NCBI GenBank assembly: GCA_019240215.1
Contig: JAFAYQ010000063.1
Location: forward strand, 172,155 to 236,154
Length of the DNA stretch: 64,000 nucleotides
Reading direction: 5' to 3'
Origin: Actinomycetota bacterium
GTDB lineage: Bacteria; Actinomycetota; Actinomycetes; Streptosporangiales; Streptosporangiaceae
This document shows positions 8,248-16,221 of this stretch, one piece after another. The translations under genes and the position numbers were made by a program. The notes beneath the pieces are model-generated. The model ran no database searches. It saw nothing but the letters and a program-made list of their open reading frames with translations, and was not told the DNA's origin. Numbering within the stretch: the first letter of the stretch is position 1; every line of letters starts with the position of its first letter.

Positions 8248-8902
8248 CGGCGGCCGACGGGGCCGGGCCCGCCTCGAGGGCGCCGGTGCTGTCGTACGGC
8301 CGGAACCGGATGAAGGCCGAGCGCTGGTGGAACGGCCGTCGCTGCTGGGCCGCGACCGCGTCGGCGTGGCCACGGGCGCGGTAGGCGTAGGCGGCCAGCG
8401 CGGACGTGTCCCGCCAGGCCGAACAGGTGGCGACCAGCGGCGGGCAGGCCAGCGCGAGGCCCCACAGCAGACCGGGCGCGTCCAGGGCGGCGGCCTCGGC
8501 CCGGGCGCTGGCCCGCAGGAACCGGCCGGTCTGGCTGAGCCGCAACCGGCCGAGGGTGACCGCGACCGCGGGCCCGTCGACCGGGTCACCCATGGGCTGG
8601 TCGGTGAGGCCGGGCCAGTCGCCGCTGGCGCGCACCGGCGCCAGCCGTACGTGCCAGCCGCCCGCCAGGGGGGCCGCCGCCGGGCTGGCCAGGAAGGCAT
8701 CCAGCGCCTGCTCGTCGTCCCAGAACGCCAGCCGGGCGATCCGGTGCAGGTCCGGCTTGGCCACCAGCGACCGGCTGAGCGGGGCGGTGAGCATGGTCGC
8801 GGCCCAGCGCAGGCCCGGCTGCGACCGGGCGGCCGGCGGTCGCCGCAGCGCCCTGATCACCATGGCCGAGCCGGCGGCGGCCAGGTGTACCGACGCGATC
8901 AC
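8237..8902 (-). CDS. Spheroidene monooxygenase (CrtA)-like protein
   Basis: A 221-residue protein resembling the CrtA family: an N-terminal ferredoxin-like barrel with IARLAFWDDEQALDAFLAS, a central RLSQTGRFLRASAR, and a C-terminal CSAWRDTSALAAYAYRA...FHQRSAFIRFRPY. The W/FWDDE and WRD...AYAY...FxRFRP elements are the recognisable parts. CrtA introduces keto groups in carotenoids; relatives in actinomycetes are of unknown function. GTG at 8902 overlaps the TGA of the upstream membrane-protein gene, so the pair is one operon. The 3' end overlaps the convergent ligase gene by 11 bp. A CrtU-like gene lies on the same strand 5.3 kb away. Confidence 0.62.
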   Translation of the reverse strand: MIASVHLAAAGSAMVIRALRRPPAARSQPGLRWAATMLTAPLSRSLVAKPDLHRIARLAFWDDEQALDAFLASPAAAPLAGGWHVRLAPVRASGDWPGLTDQPMGDPVDGPAVAVTLGRLRLSQTGRFLRASARAEAAALDAPGLLWGLALACPPLVATCSAWRDTSALAAYAYRARGHADAVAAQQRRPFHQRSAFIRFRPYDSTGALEAGPAPSAAVSG

Positions 8903-9261
8903 TGGCGGCGGCCGACGACCAGGGCGGCCAGGCCGGCCACCACCGCGACCGCCACCGCCGCCAGCTCGATCCAGGTGCCGGCGAACGCGCCCGGGTGGCC
9001 GGGGTGGCTGAGGTCGTACCGGCTGCGGGTGGCGACGACGCCGCCCAGCAGCAGGAACCCGCCGCCCAGGACTCCCGCCAGCGGGGCCCAGCGCCAGTGC
9101 ACGAACAGCACCAGCGCGGCCACCACGACCAGGAGGATCACCCCCGGCGGGATGACGGGGTAACTCACCCCGCCGATCATCTGCACCACGATCCCGGCCA
9201 CCGCGGCGACCAGGGCGGCCACCTCGAACCGGGCCGGCTGATTGAGTCGGGAAAGGGTCAC
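8899..9261 (-). CDS. Small integral membrane protein, four helices
   Basis: A 120-residue hydrophobic protein with four predicted transmembrane segments: VAALVAAVAGIVVQMIG, IPPGVILLVVVAALVLF, GVLGGGFLLLGGVVAT and IELAAVAVAVVAGLAALVVG. No known family is recognised. The GTG at 9261 is chosen because GAGGAG sits six bases upstream; the longer frame to 9297 has no such site. It is translationally coupled to the CrtA-like gene, so the two probably work together, perhaps in or at the membrane where carotenoids reside (inference). Confidence 0.75.
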   Translation of the reverse strand: MTLSRLNQPARFEVAALVAAVAGIVVQMIGGVSYPVIPPGVILLVVVAALVLFVHWRWAPLAGVLGGGFLLLGGVVATRSRYDLSHPGHPGAFAGTWIELAAVAVAVVAGLAALVVGRRQ

Positions 9262-9377
9262 GGCAAGCTCCTCGGGAGGACGGTTGGACCAGCCCACCCT
9301 CGCTCGCGGGGTCCCGCCCCGTCGCCGGCCGGGGCGCGTATCTTCCGGCTGCGCCCGCCGCCGTACCGATGGCCGCC

Positions 9378-10046
9378 CTACGGCTGGGCCAGCGGTTGCG
9401 CCAGGCCCGACTGGTAGGCGAACACCACCAGCTGGGCCCGGTCGCGGGCCTGCAGCTTGACCATCGCCCGGCTCACGTGGGTGCGGGCGGTGGCCGGGCT
9501 GAGGACCAGCTCGGCCGCGATCTCCTCGTTGGTCAGCCCCAGCGCCACCAGCGCCACCACCTCGCGCTCGCGCTCGGTCAGGGCGCTCATCGAGGGCGGC
9601 GTGAGCGCGGGCCGGACCGGCCGGGCGGTGAACTCGGCGATCAGCCGCCGGGTGACGCCGGGCGACAGCAGCGCCTGGCCGCCCGCCACCTCGCGGACCG
9701 CCCGGACCAGGTCACCGGGCTGGGTGTGCTTGACCAGGAACCCGCTGGCGCCGCCGCGCAGCGCCTCGAACACGTACTCGTCGAGCTCGAACGTGGTCAG
9801 CACCAGGATCCGGACCGCCGCCAGCGTTTCGTCCTGACTGATCTGGCGGGCCGCGGCCAGCCCGTCCACCCCGGGCATGCGGATGTCCATCAGCACCACG
9901 TCCGGGCGGGTTTCGCGAGCGAGCCGGACGGCGGCGGCCCCGTCGTCGGCCTGGCCGACCACCTCGAGGTCGTCTTCGGCGCCCAGGATCATCGCGAACC
10001 CGGCCCGGACCAGCGGCTGGTCGTCGGCCAGCAGCACCCGGATCAC
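9378..10046 (-). CDS. LuxR/NarL-family response regulator
   Basis: A 222-residue response regulator. The receiver domain has the acidic pair in VIRVLLADDQPLVRAG, the phospho-acceptor Asp in DVVLMDIRMPGVDGL at ~54, a conserved Thr in ILVLTTFE, and Lys in GFLVKHTQ. The C-terminal GerE-type HTH (ALTEREREVVALVALGLTNE...SPATARTHVSRAMVKLQ) covers ~150-205. The GTG start overlaps the TGA of the sensor kinase gene, so the pair is coupled. It most likely binds the 24-bp palindrome upstream of the kinase gene and controls the divergent serine hydrolase and its own operon. Confidence 0.92.
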   Translation of the reverse strand: MIRVLLADDQPLVRAGFAMILGAEDDLEVVGQADDGAAAVRLARETRPDVVLMDIRMPGVDGLAAARQISQDETLAAVRILVLTTFELDEYVFEALRGGASGFLVKHTQPGDLVRAVREVAGGQALLSPGVTRRLIAEFTARPVRPALTPPSMSALTEREREVVALVALGLTNEEIAAELVLSPATARTHVSRAMVKLQARDRAQLVVFAYQSGLAQPLAQP

Positions 10047-11197
10047 GGCCGCCCCGCCCACTCCGCGCGGACCAGGAAGCCGCCGTCCGGAGCCGGCCCG
10101 GCCTGGAGGTGGCCGCCGGTCGAGCCGACCCGCTCGCGCAGGCCGATGATCCCCACCCCGGTCCCCGGGCCGGCCACCGCCCGGGCCGGGCCGTCGTCGC
10201 CGACCTCGACCAGCACCCGGCCGTCCCCGTCGCTCTCCAGCCGCACCCGGGCGGTGGCGGCCTGCGAGTGCCGCAGCACGTTGGTCAGCGACTCCTGCAC
10301 CACCCGGTAGGCGGCGGTCCCGATCACCCGCGGCACCGCCTGGACCGGACCCTGCACCGTCAGCGCGACGGCCAGGCCGGCCGCGGTCGTGGTCTCGGCC
10401 AGCCGGGCGATCTCCCGGGTCCCCGGCAGCGGGGCGCGGTCGGCCCGCTCGGTGCCGTCGCGCAGCACCGCCAGCATGGCCGCCAGCTCGTCGAGCACGT
10501 CCCCGCTGGCCCGCTGGATCACCGTCAGCGCGGCCGCGGTGGTCGGCCCGGCCGCCTCCGGCCGCCTGCTGAGCAGGTGGGCGACCGCCCCGGCCTGCAC
10601 GTTGATCGTGGCCATGCCGTGGGCGACGCTGTCGTGCAGGTCCCGGGCGATCCGCAGCCGCTCCTCGGCGACCCGCCGCCGGGCCTCGGCTTCCCGGCTC
10701 CGCTCGGCCGCCCGGGCCCGTTCGCGCAGCCCGTCCAGGTACCGGCGGCGGCTGCGGAGGGCGTCGGCCCCAAGCACGGCCGCCGCCGTCCAGCCCGCGA
10801 AGACGGCCGCCAGCAGCAGCCCGTGGTAGCCGGCCAGCACCGCGGCCACGCTGAGGACCACGAACATCGCGGCCGCGCCGGTGACCGCCACCCGGCGGCT
10901 GGTCCGCCAGCTCAGCACGCCCAGCGCGATCCATCCGGTGACCCAAACCGGCCCGTCCGGGTAGCGGCGGACCACGAACACCGCCAGCAGCGCCGTGACC
11001 AGGGTGGCCGCCGCCCGCGGGCGCCGCCAGGCCAGGCCGACGGCGACGCCCGCCGCCACCAGCAGCGCGTAGCCGAGCGCGTCGAGCGCCCGGCCACCCG
11101 GGTGGGCGGGCGCGGGCGTCGCCACCAGCACCCCGGTCGCCAGCGCGCCCACCAGGACGTCCGGCCACCAGCCACGAGCGTCCATCACAGCCGTCAC
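10043..11197 (-). CDS. DesK-type sensor histidine kinase
   Basis: A 384-residue membrane kinase. Residues ~10-140 hold about five hydrophobic helices with very short loops, so sensing is probably intramembrane. The HisKA_3 dimerisation box is EERLRIARDLHDSVAHGMAT, with the phospho-acceptor His. The ATPase domain shows YRVVQESLTNVLRHSQA (N box), VEVGDDGPA (G1) and GTGVGIIGLRERV (G2). This is the DesK/NarX-like layout common in actinomycetes with LuxR-type partners. The 3' end overlaps the regulator start. The start lies 132 bp from the divergent serine hydrolase, with a strong palindrome between them. Confidence 0.92.
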   Translation of the reverse strand: MTAVMDARGWWPDVLVGALATGVLVATPAPAHPGGRALDALGYALLVAAGVAVGLAWRRPRAAATLVTALLAVFVVRRYPDGPVWVTGWIALGVLSWRTSRRVAVTGAAAMFVVLSVAAVLAGYHGLLLAAVFAGWTAAAVLGADALRSRRRYLDGLRERARAAERSREAEARRRVAEERLRIARDLHDSVAHGMATINVQAGAVAHLLSRRPEAAGPTTAAALTVIQRASGDVLDELAAMLAVLRDGTERADRAPLPGTREIARLAETTTAAGLAVALTVQGPVQAVPRVIGTAAYRVVQESLTNVLRHSQAATARVRLESDGDGRVLVEVGDDGPARAVAGPGTGVGIIGLRERVGSTGGHLQAGPAPDGGFLVRAEWAGRP

Positions 11198-11245
11198 GCT
11201 ACGCCGGCCGACTGTACGCAGGCATCGTCCGGCGAGCGTAGTTGG

Positions 11246-11269
11246 CGCCTACGCCCCCGGGCGTAGGCG
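11246..11269. promoter_or_regulatory. 24-bp palindrome, likely response-regulator operator
   Basis: Arms CGCCTACGCCC and GGGCGTAGGCG are perfect 11-bp complements around two bases. The element sits midway between the divergent two-component operon and the serine hydrolase gene. LuxR-type regulators bind dyads of this size, so autoregulation plus control of the hydrolase is likely. Confidence 0.6.
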
Positions 11270-11335
11270 GGCCGATTATTCCCATGCGGCTGGCACGTCT
11301 CTGAGTGGTGATCATCGGAATTAAAGGGGATGCCC

Positions 11336-12484
11336 GTGGCTGAGCTGAACGATCTGCTGCAGAGGTACGTAGACGACGGGTCGCTGCCGGGGGCGGTGGC
11401 GCTGGTGACCCGGGGCGATCAGGCCGAGGTGGCGGCGGCCGGGGCGCTCGCCGTCGGCGGGGCCCCGATGACGCCTGAGTCGATCTTCCGCATCGCCTCG
11501 ATCACCAAGCCGATCACCGCCGCCGCGGTGATGATGCTGGTCGAGGACGGCCGGATCGGGCTGGACGACCCGGTCCGGCGCTGGCTGCCGGAGCTGGCCG
11601 AGCCCAGCGTGGTCCGCACGCCGGCCAGCCCGGTCGACGACGTGGTGGCCGCCGTCCGCCCGATCACCGTGTCCGACCTGCTCAGCTCCCGGGCCGGGTA
11701 CGGCTTCGCGTCCGACTTCACCCTCCCGGCCGTGCAGGCGCTGTTCGCGGTGCAGAAGGACGGCCGCGAGCCGGACAGCTTCCTGCCCCCCGACGAGTGG
11801 GTGGCCGCGCTGGCCGAGCTCCCGCTGCTGTACCAGCCGGGCCAGGCGTGGCTGTACGACACCTGCTCCACCCTCCAGGGCGTGCTGATCAGCCGGGTGG
11901 CCGGCCAGCCGCTGCCGGACTTCCTGGCCGAGCGGGTGTTCGCCCCGCTGGGCATGACCGGCACCGGCTTCGAGGTGCCGGCCGCCGACCGCGACCGGCT
12001 CACCAGCTACTACCGCCACGACGCGGACGGCCGGCTGGAACTGGCCGACGGGCCCGGCGGGCAGTGGAGCCACCCGCCGGCCCACCCGCTCGGCAACGGC
12101 GGGCTGGCCGGGACCGCGGGGGACTGGCTCGCCTTTGGCCGCATGCTGCTGGCCGCGGGGACCGCCCGCGACGGCCGGCGGCTGCTGACGGCCGAGTCGG
12201 TGGCGCTGATGACCAGCGACCACACCACCGGCCGCCAGCGCCGGATCGGCCAGCTGTTCCTGGAGGGCCAGGGCTGGGGGTTCGGCGGTTCGGTCGACAT
12301 CGCCGCAATCGACCCGTGGAACGTGCCCGGCCGCTACGGCTGGGTCGGCGGGACCGGGACGTCGGCCCACATCGTCCCGGCCGCCGGTTCGGTCGCCATC
12401 CTGCTCGCCCAGGTGGCGGCCGACAGCCCGGTCCCGCCCCCGTGGATGCGCGACTTCTGGCGCTACGCGGCCGCCACCTGCTGA
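11336..12484 (+). CDS. Serine hydrolase, class C beta-lactamase/EstB-like
   Basis: A ~382-residue penicillin-binding-protein-like hydrolase. The catalytic SxxK is SITK (about residues 55-58) in IFRIASITKPITAA. The second motif is YDT in WLYDTCSTLQGVL, where a YxN is usual. HPLGNGGLAGTAGDW and the late GWVGGTGTSAHIVP fill the KTG-loop region. No signal peptide is visible, so it is probably a cytoplasmic esterase rather than a beta-lactamase. The GTG at 11336 is preferred to the ATG at 11330, since AGGGGA then lies five bases upstream. It is divergent from the two-component system and probably its target. It overlaps the convergent amine oxidase gene by 22 bp. Confidence 0.85.
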   Translation: MAELNDLLQRYVDDGSLPGAVALVTRGDQAEVAAAGALAVGGAPMTPESIFRIASITKPITAAAVMMLVEDGRIGLDDPVRRWLPELAEPSVVRTPASPVDDVVAAVRPITVSDLLSSRAGYGFASDFTLPAVQALFAVQKDGREPDSFLPPDEWVAALAELPLLYQPGQAWLYDTCSTLQGVLISRVAGQPLPDFLAERVFAPLGMTGTGFEVPAADRDRLTSYYRHDADGRLELADGPGGQWSHPPAHPLGNGGLAGTAGDWLAFGRMLLAAGTARDGRRLLTAESVALMTSDHTTGRQRRIGQLFLEGQGWGFGGSVDIAAIDPWNVPGRYGWVGGTGTSAHIVPAAGSVAILLAQVAADSPVPPPWMRDFWRYAAATC

Positions 12485-13776
12485 GCGGCCCGGTGGCCGG
12501 ACCGGATCGCCCCTTCCATCAGGCCGAAGAACTCGGTGCTGGTCTCGGTGCCGGCCCAGTGGACGCGGCCGTGCGGCACGGTCAGCCGGGGGCCGAGCGC
12601 GAGCCAGTCGCCGGGGCCGAACAGCGCGGCGTAACAACCGCGGCTGTACGGCTCGCTCAGCCAGTCGGTGATGACCAGGCGGCCGGGGGCGGGCAGCCCG
12701 GGGAACAAACGCTGGATCTGGGCGCGGACCGCCGCCCGGCGGCTCTTGTCGTCCAGTCGCGCGAACGTGCGGGCCTGCCGCCCGGTGACGAATCCGGTCA
12801 GCACGCCGGCGCCGCCCGGTGGGGAATCGTCCACCGTCGACTGCAGCGGGCCGTCCGCGCTCACCGACCAGCCGGACAGGCCGTGGTCGCGCCACAGCGG
12901 AGCCGGATAGACCAGCTGGACCTTGATCGCGCAGCCCCGGCCGGTGGCCGCGGTCGCCCGCCGGGCGGGCCGGACCGGGTCGAACTCGATGGCGTCGGCG
13001 AGCACCGGCGGCACCGCCACCACGACCGCGTCGGCCTGGTGGTAAGCCCGATCGGTGCGGACCGACACACCGGTACCGTCCTGGTCGATCCACCGGACCG
13101 GCTCCGCCAGCCGGACGCGGTCACCGAGCTTGGCGGCGAGGAGGTCGCACAACTGGTGGGCCCCGCCGTACACCCGGGCCGCCTGCGCACCGCCCGCGAA
13201 CGCGTTGAGATAGCGGATCCCGCCGCCGGACCGCAGATAAAAGGCCATGTGCAGGACCGACACGTCGGCCGGGTCGGCGGCCATCATCTCGCCGAGGAAC
13301 AGCGGGAAGAACCGCCGGGCGTCGTCGTGGACTCCGGTGCCGTCCAGCCAGCCGGCCGCGGTCTGGCGGTCGAGCCGGGCGGCGTCCGGGGTCAGCCAGG
13401 GAGCGTCGGGGCGGACCGCCGCCGTCAGCTCGTACAGCCGGTCGAACAGGTCACCGAGGGCGGTCGCGTTGAGGGGCGGGAAACGGCCGTCGGTGCTCTG
13501 CGGGCCGTCACCGAACGAGAACCGGCTCCGGCCGGTCATGGTGGTCGCCACCGTCGCCAGGCCGAGCCGCCGGATCAGGGAGCCGAGCTCGGTGTGCCGA
13601 TGGCCCAGGTAGGCGGCCCCGCCGTCGGCCCACTGCCCCGGGGCCACCTCGACGCCGCGGGTGCGCCCGCCGACCCGGTTCCGCGCTTCGAGGACGGTCA
13701 CCTCGGCCCCGTCGGCCGCCAGGTCGGTGGCGGCGGTGAGCCCGGCCAGCCCGGCGCCGACGACCACGATCCGCAT
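12463..13776 (-). CDS. FAD-dependent amine oxidase
   Basis: A 437-residue flavin monoamine oxidase. RIVVVGAGLAGLTAATDLAA at the N terminus is the FAD Rossmann motif, followed by LEARNRVGGRTRG and WADGGAAYLG. The C terminus has GRVHWAGTETSTEFFGLMEG, the second FAD contact with the conserved TE. No signal peptide is present. The start codon directly abuts the stop of the carrier-protein gene, and the carrier lies three bases after the adenylation gene, so the three form one tight operon. In that setting it may oxidise an aminoacyl group while bound to the carrier protein, or a released amine; this is inference. A free-standing putrescine-type oxidase is the alternative. Confidence 0.88.
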   Translation of the reverse strand: MRIVVVGAGLAGLTAATDLAADGAEVTVLEARNRVGGRTRGVEVAPGQWADGGAAYLGHRHTELGSLIRRLGLATVATTMTGRSRFSFGDGPQSTDGRFPPLNATALGDLFDRLYELTAAVRPDAPWLTPDAARLDRQTAAGWLDGTGVHDDARRFFPLFLGEMMAADPADVSVLHMAFYLRSGGGIRYLNAFAGGAQAARVYGGAHQLCDLLAAKLGDRVRLAEPVRWIDQDGTGVSVRTDRAYHQADAVVVAVPPVLADAIEFDPVRPARRATAATGRGCAIKVQLVYPAPLWRDHGLSGWSVSADGPLQSTVDDSPPGGAGVLTGFVTGRQARTFARLDDKSRRAAVRAQIQRLFPGLPAPGRLVITDWLSEPYSRGCYAALFGPGDWLALGPRLTVPHGRVHWAGTETSTEFFGLMEGAIRSGHRAAQQVAAA

Positions 13777-14016
13777 TTATCCGGGAAAATTCTTGATCAG
13801 CTTGGTGAGCGCGGCGGGCGAGGCGGCGTCGATGAGCTGGATGAAGGTCAGCTCCACGTCGTACTGCCGGGCCACCGCGCTGAGCACGCGGGTGGCGAGC
13901 AGCGAGTCGCCGCCCTGGTCGAAAAAGTCCGAATCGGGCCCGACCCCGTCGGTCTCCAGGATCCGCTGGAACAGGCCGACCATGTCGTCGACGGTGACGG
14001 TGCTGGGAGCGGGCAT
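13777..14016 (-). CDS. Free-standing peptidyl/acyl carrier protein
   Basis: A 79-residue carrier domain with the phosphopantetheine site FFDQGGDSLLATRV; Ser38 is the attachment residue. DS-LL rather than DSL-type fatty-acid ACP context, and the neighbouring adenylation gene, point to a PCP loaded with an amino acid. Four helices are predictable, with an acidic helix II region. The gene lies between the adenylation gene (three bases) and the amine oxidase gene (zero bases). No condensation or thioesterase domain is in the window. Confidence 0.9.
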   Translation of the reverse strand: MPAPSTVTVDDMVGLFQRILETDGVGPDSDFFDQGGDSLLATRVLSAVARQYDVELTFIQLIDAASPAALTKLIKNFPG

Positions 14017-14019
14017 CGG

Positions 14020-15501
14020 CTACCTCCTGCGGGCACGGTCGGTTGCGTAGGTCTCGTGGGTCCGCCGCCGGTCGACCTTGCCGCTGGCCGTGTGGACCAG
14101 TCCCGGTACCACCGTGACGCGGGCCGGGACCAGATGACGGGGGCTTTGCGTGCGCAGCTGGCGGAGGATGGCGGACGCCAGCTCGGCCGGATCGGCCGGC
14201 CCGCGCGACGTCACGTAGGCGACCAGGGCCGTGTGATCGCCGACGGGTGCCCCGACCACCGCCGCCGCCGCGACCTCGGGGTGACGGCAGAGCTGGGCCT
14301 CGACCTCCCCGGGGCTGACCCGGACCCCCCGGACCTTGATGTCGTCGTCGAGCCGGCCCTGATGGAAGACCACCCCGTCCGGGTCGCGCCGGACCCGGTC
14401 GCCGGTCCGGAAGAACCGTTCGGAGCCCAGCGTGATGAAGCGTTCGGCGGTGGCTTCCGGCATCCCGTGATAGCCGAGGGCCACCGACGGGCCGCCGACG
14501 AGGAGTTCGCCGTCCGCCCCGATCCGCTCGGTCACGTGCGGCAGCGCCCGGCCGAGGGGAACGGCGGAGCCCGCCCGCGGTTCGGCCCGCGGGCCGTGCA
14601 GGTCGATCGCGTGGGTGACGAGGGTGGTCTCGGTGCAGCCGTAGGTGTTGACCAGGCGCACCCGCTCCGCACCGGCCAGCGACCGCCAGTCCTCGACCCG
14701 GGCCGGCCGGGCCGCCTCACCGCCGATCACCATCGTGCGCAGGCTGGCAGGCAGCGCCGCCCCCTCCTCGGTGAGCCAGCTGACGAACTCGTGCCAGAAC
14801 GCGGTCGGCAGGTCGAGCACGCTGACCTGGTACCGGTCGATCAGCTTGAGAAAGCGCGGGAACGAGCCGGAGTAGGCGTCGTCGTCGAACACGAGGGCGG
14901 CGCCGCCGGTCACGGTGGTCAGGATCTCCTCGAAACAGGTGTCCCAGCTGAGCGACGCGAACTGCAGGACCCGGTCCCCGGGGCCGGCGCCCATCACCGC
15001 CCGCAGCGACGCCACGGCGGCGGCGATGGCCCGGCGCGGGGTGACCACCGGCCGGGGCCGGCCGGTCGATCCGGACGTGAACAGGATGTAGGCGGGATCC
15101 TCGGGGCCGGCCGCGATGGGTCCCTCGCCGGCCGGGAGGCCGCCCGGCCGGCCGCGGTTGCGGGCGACCTCCGAGCGGCTGTCGATCAGCGTCCGGCATT
15201 CGGCCGCCGCCGTCAGGTCCGCGATCCGGTCCTCGGGGTATCCCGGGTCGATCGGGCAGTAGGCCCCGCCGGCCGCCAGCACCCCGAGCAGGGCGGCGAT
15301 CGTACCCGCCGACCGGGAGGTCAGCACCCCGGCTACCCCCGGCCTGGCCCCGAGGGTGGCCGCGACGCCACGCATCCGCTGCTCCAGCTGGGTGTAGGTC
15401 ACCGGCTGCCCGTTGTCGATGATCGCGACACCGTCGGGGGTGCGGGCGACGGCGCGCAGGAAGCCGGCCAGGACGTCAGGATGGTCAAAGCGGGCCGGCA
15501 A
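14020..15501 (-). CDS. Free-standing NRPS-type adenylation protein
   Basis: A 493-residue A domain. Core motifs are present: AYILFTSGSTGRPRPVVTPR (A3), SWDTCFEEI (A4), NTYGCTETTLVT (A5), GELLVGGPSVALGYHG (A6), RFFRTGDRVRRDPDGVV (A7), GRLDDDIKVRGVRVSPGEVE (A8) and TASGKVDRR (A10, catalytic Lys). Hand alignment to GrsA gives pocket residues D-T-E-A-V-G-T-L-V; Asp235 is kept, so the substrate should carry an alpha- or beta-amino group. The Glu at position 239 suits a basic substrate. TTG at 15501 is chosen because GGAGGT lies six bases upstream. It should load the adjacent carrier protein. Confidence 0.85.
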   Translation of the reverse strand: MPARFDHPDVLAGFLRAVARTPDGVAIIDNGQPVTYTQLEQRMRGVAATLGARPGVAGVLTSRSAGTIAALLGVLAAGGAYCPIDPGYPEDRIADLTAAAECRTLIDSRSEVARNRGRPGGLPAGEGPIAAGPEDPAYILFTSGSTGRPRPVVTPRRAIAAAVASLRAVMGAGPGDRVLQFASLSWDTCFEEILTTVTGGAALVFDDDAYSGSFPRFLKLIDRYQVSVLDLPTAFWHEFVSWLTEEGAALPASLRTMVIGGEAARPARVEDWRSLAGAERVRLVNTYGCTETTLVTHAIDLHGPRAEPRAGSAVPLGRALPHVTERIGADGELLVGGPSVALGYHGMPEATAERFITLGSERFFRTGDRVRRDPDGVVFHQGRLDDDIKVRGVRVSPGEVEAQLCRHPEVAAAAVVGAPVGDHTALVAYVTSRGPADPAELASAILRQLRTQSPRHLVPARVTVVPGLVHTASGKVDRRRTHETYATDRARRR

Positions 15502-15600
15502 CGGTGCACCTCCGAACTTACTGACCAGTAGCATCTCCAATTAACCGACCGCAGGCAAGGGCCCCTCGCTGACCAGCACCGAACGCTTTCCGCCGCGGCT

Positions 15601-15626
15601 GGCAATCCCCAGGTGTGAGGCAATCC
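15601..15626 (+). repeat. Direct repeat GGCAATCC ahead of the sigma gene
   Basis: GGCAATCC occurs at 15601-15608 and 15619-15626, 18 bp apart, within the 42 bp before the ECF sigma start. The spacing suits a tandem regulator site, but no protein is identified. Confidence 0.3.
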
Positions 15627-15642
15627 AGAGATGAGGAGGGCC

Positions 15643-16221
15643 ATGACATCTGATCCGGATGACGCGGAGTTGATCGCCCGGTCGCTCGACGGCGACCAGG
15701 ACGCCTTCGTCGAGGTGGTGCGGCGGCACGAGGCAGCCGTGGGGGCCTACCTCGCACGCCGGGCCGGGCGCGAACGGGCCGAGGACCTGCTCGGCGACGT
15801 GTGGGTGGCGGCGCTGGCGTCGCGGGCGGCCTACGATCGCTCGTTCCCCGACGCCCGGCCGTGGCTGTTCGGCGTGGCCCACAACACGCTCCGGCGGCAC
15901 TGGCGGTCCCGGCCGGCCGAGGAGCCGGTCGCCGACGTGACCGGGCTGGCGGCCGGCTGGGACCCGTGGACCGCGGTCGACCACCGCGTCGACGTCGAGG
16001 CGGTGCTGCGGCACGCGCTGGCGCTGCTGCCACCCGCCCAGCGGGAGATCGTGACCCTGGTGGCCTGGGAGGACCTGACCGTCGCGGACGCGGGCCGGGC
16101 CCTCGGCCTGCCGCCGGGGACGGCCCGCCGCTACCTGCACGAAGCCCGGATGGCGCTGCGGGGCGCGCCGGGGATGGCCGCGCTGCTGGCCGACCAGTAC
16201 ACGGTAAAAGGAGCCAACTGA
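15643..16221 (+). CDS. ECF-type RNA polymerase sigma factor
   Basis: A 192-residue ECF sigma factor. Region 2 spans DDAELIARSLDGDQDAFVEV through RPWLFGVAHNTLRRHWRSR, with the usual aromatic W-LFGVAHN core. Region 4 contains LLPPAQREIVTLVAWEDLTV and LPPGTARRYLHEARMALR (HTH). ATG at 15643 is fixed by GAGGAGG four bases upstream. The stop overlaps the next start (TGATG), so the CU044_5270-type partner is co-translated and likely senses a signal or restrains the factor. No autoregulatory -35/-10 pair is recognised upstream, only an 8-bp direct repeat. Confidence 0.92.
   Translation: MTSDPDDAELIARSLDGDQDAFVEVVRRHEAAVGAYLARRAGRERAEDLLGDVWVAALASRAAYDRSFPDARPWLFGVAHNTLRRHWRSRPAEEPVADVTGLAAGWDPWTAVDHRVDVEAVLRHALALLPPAQREIVTLVAWEDLTVADAGRALGLPPGTARRYLHEARMALRGAPGMAALLADQYTVKGAN

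Noticed and set aside
11797..15531. Very long plus-strand open frame antisense to the amine oxidase/carrier/adenylation operon
   Set aside because: It lacks any domain signature and has the low-complexity Arg/Gly/Pro/Ala make-up of an antisense high-GC frame; the minus-strand genes carry clear motifs.
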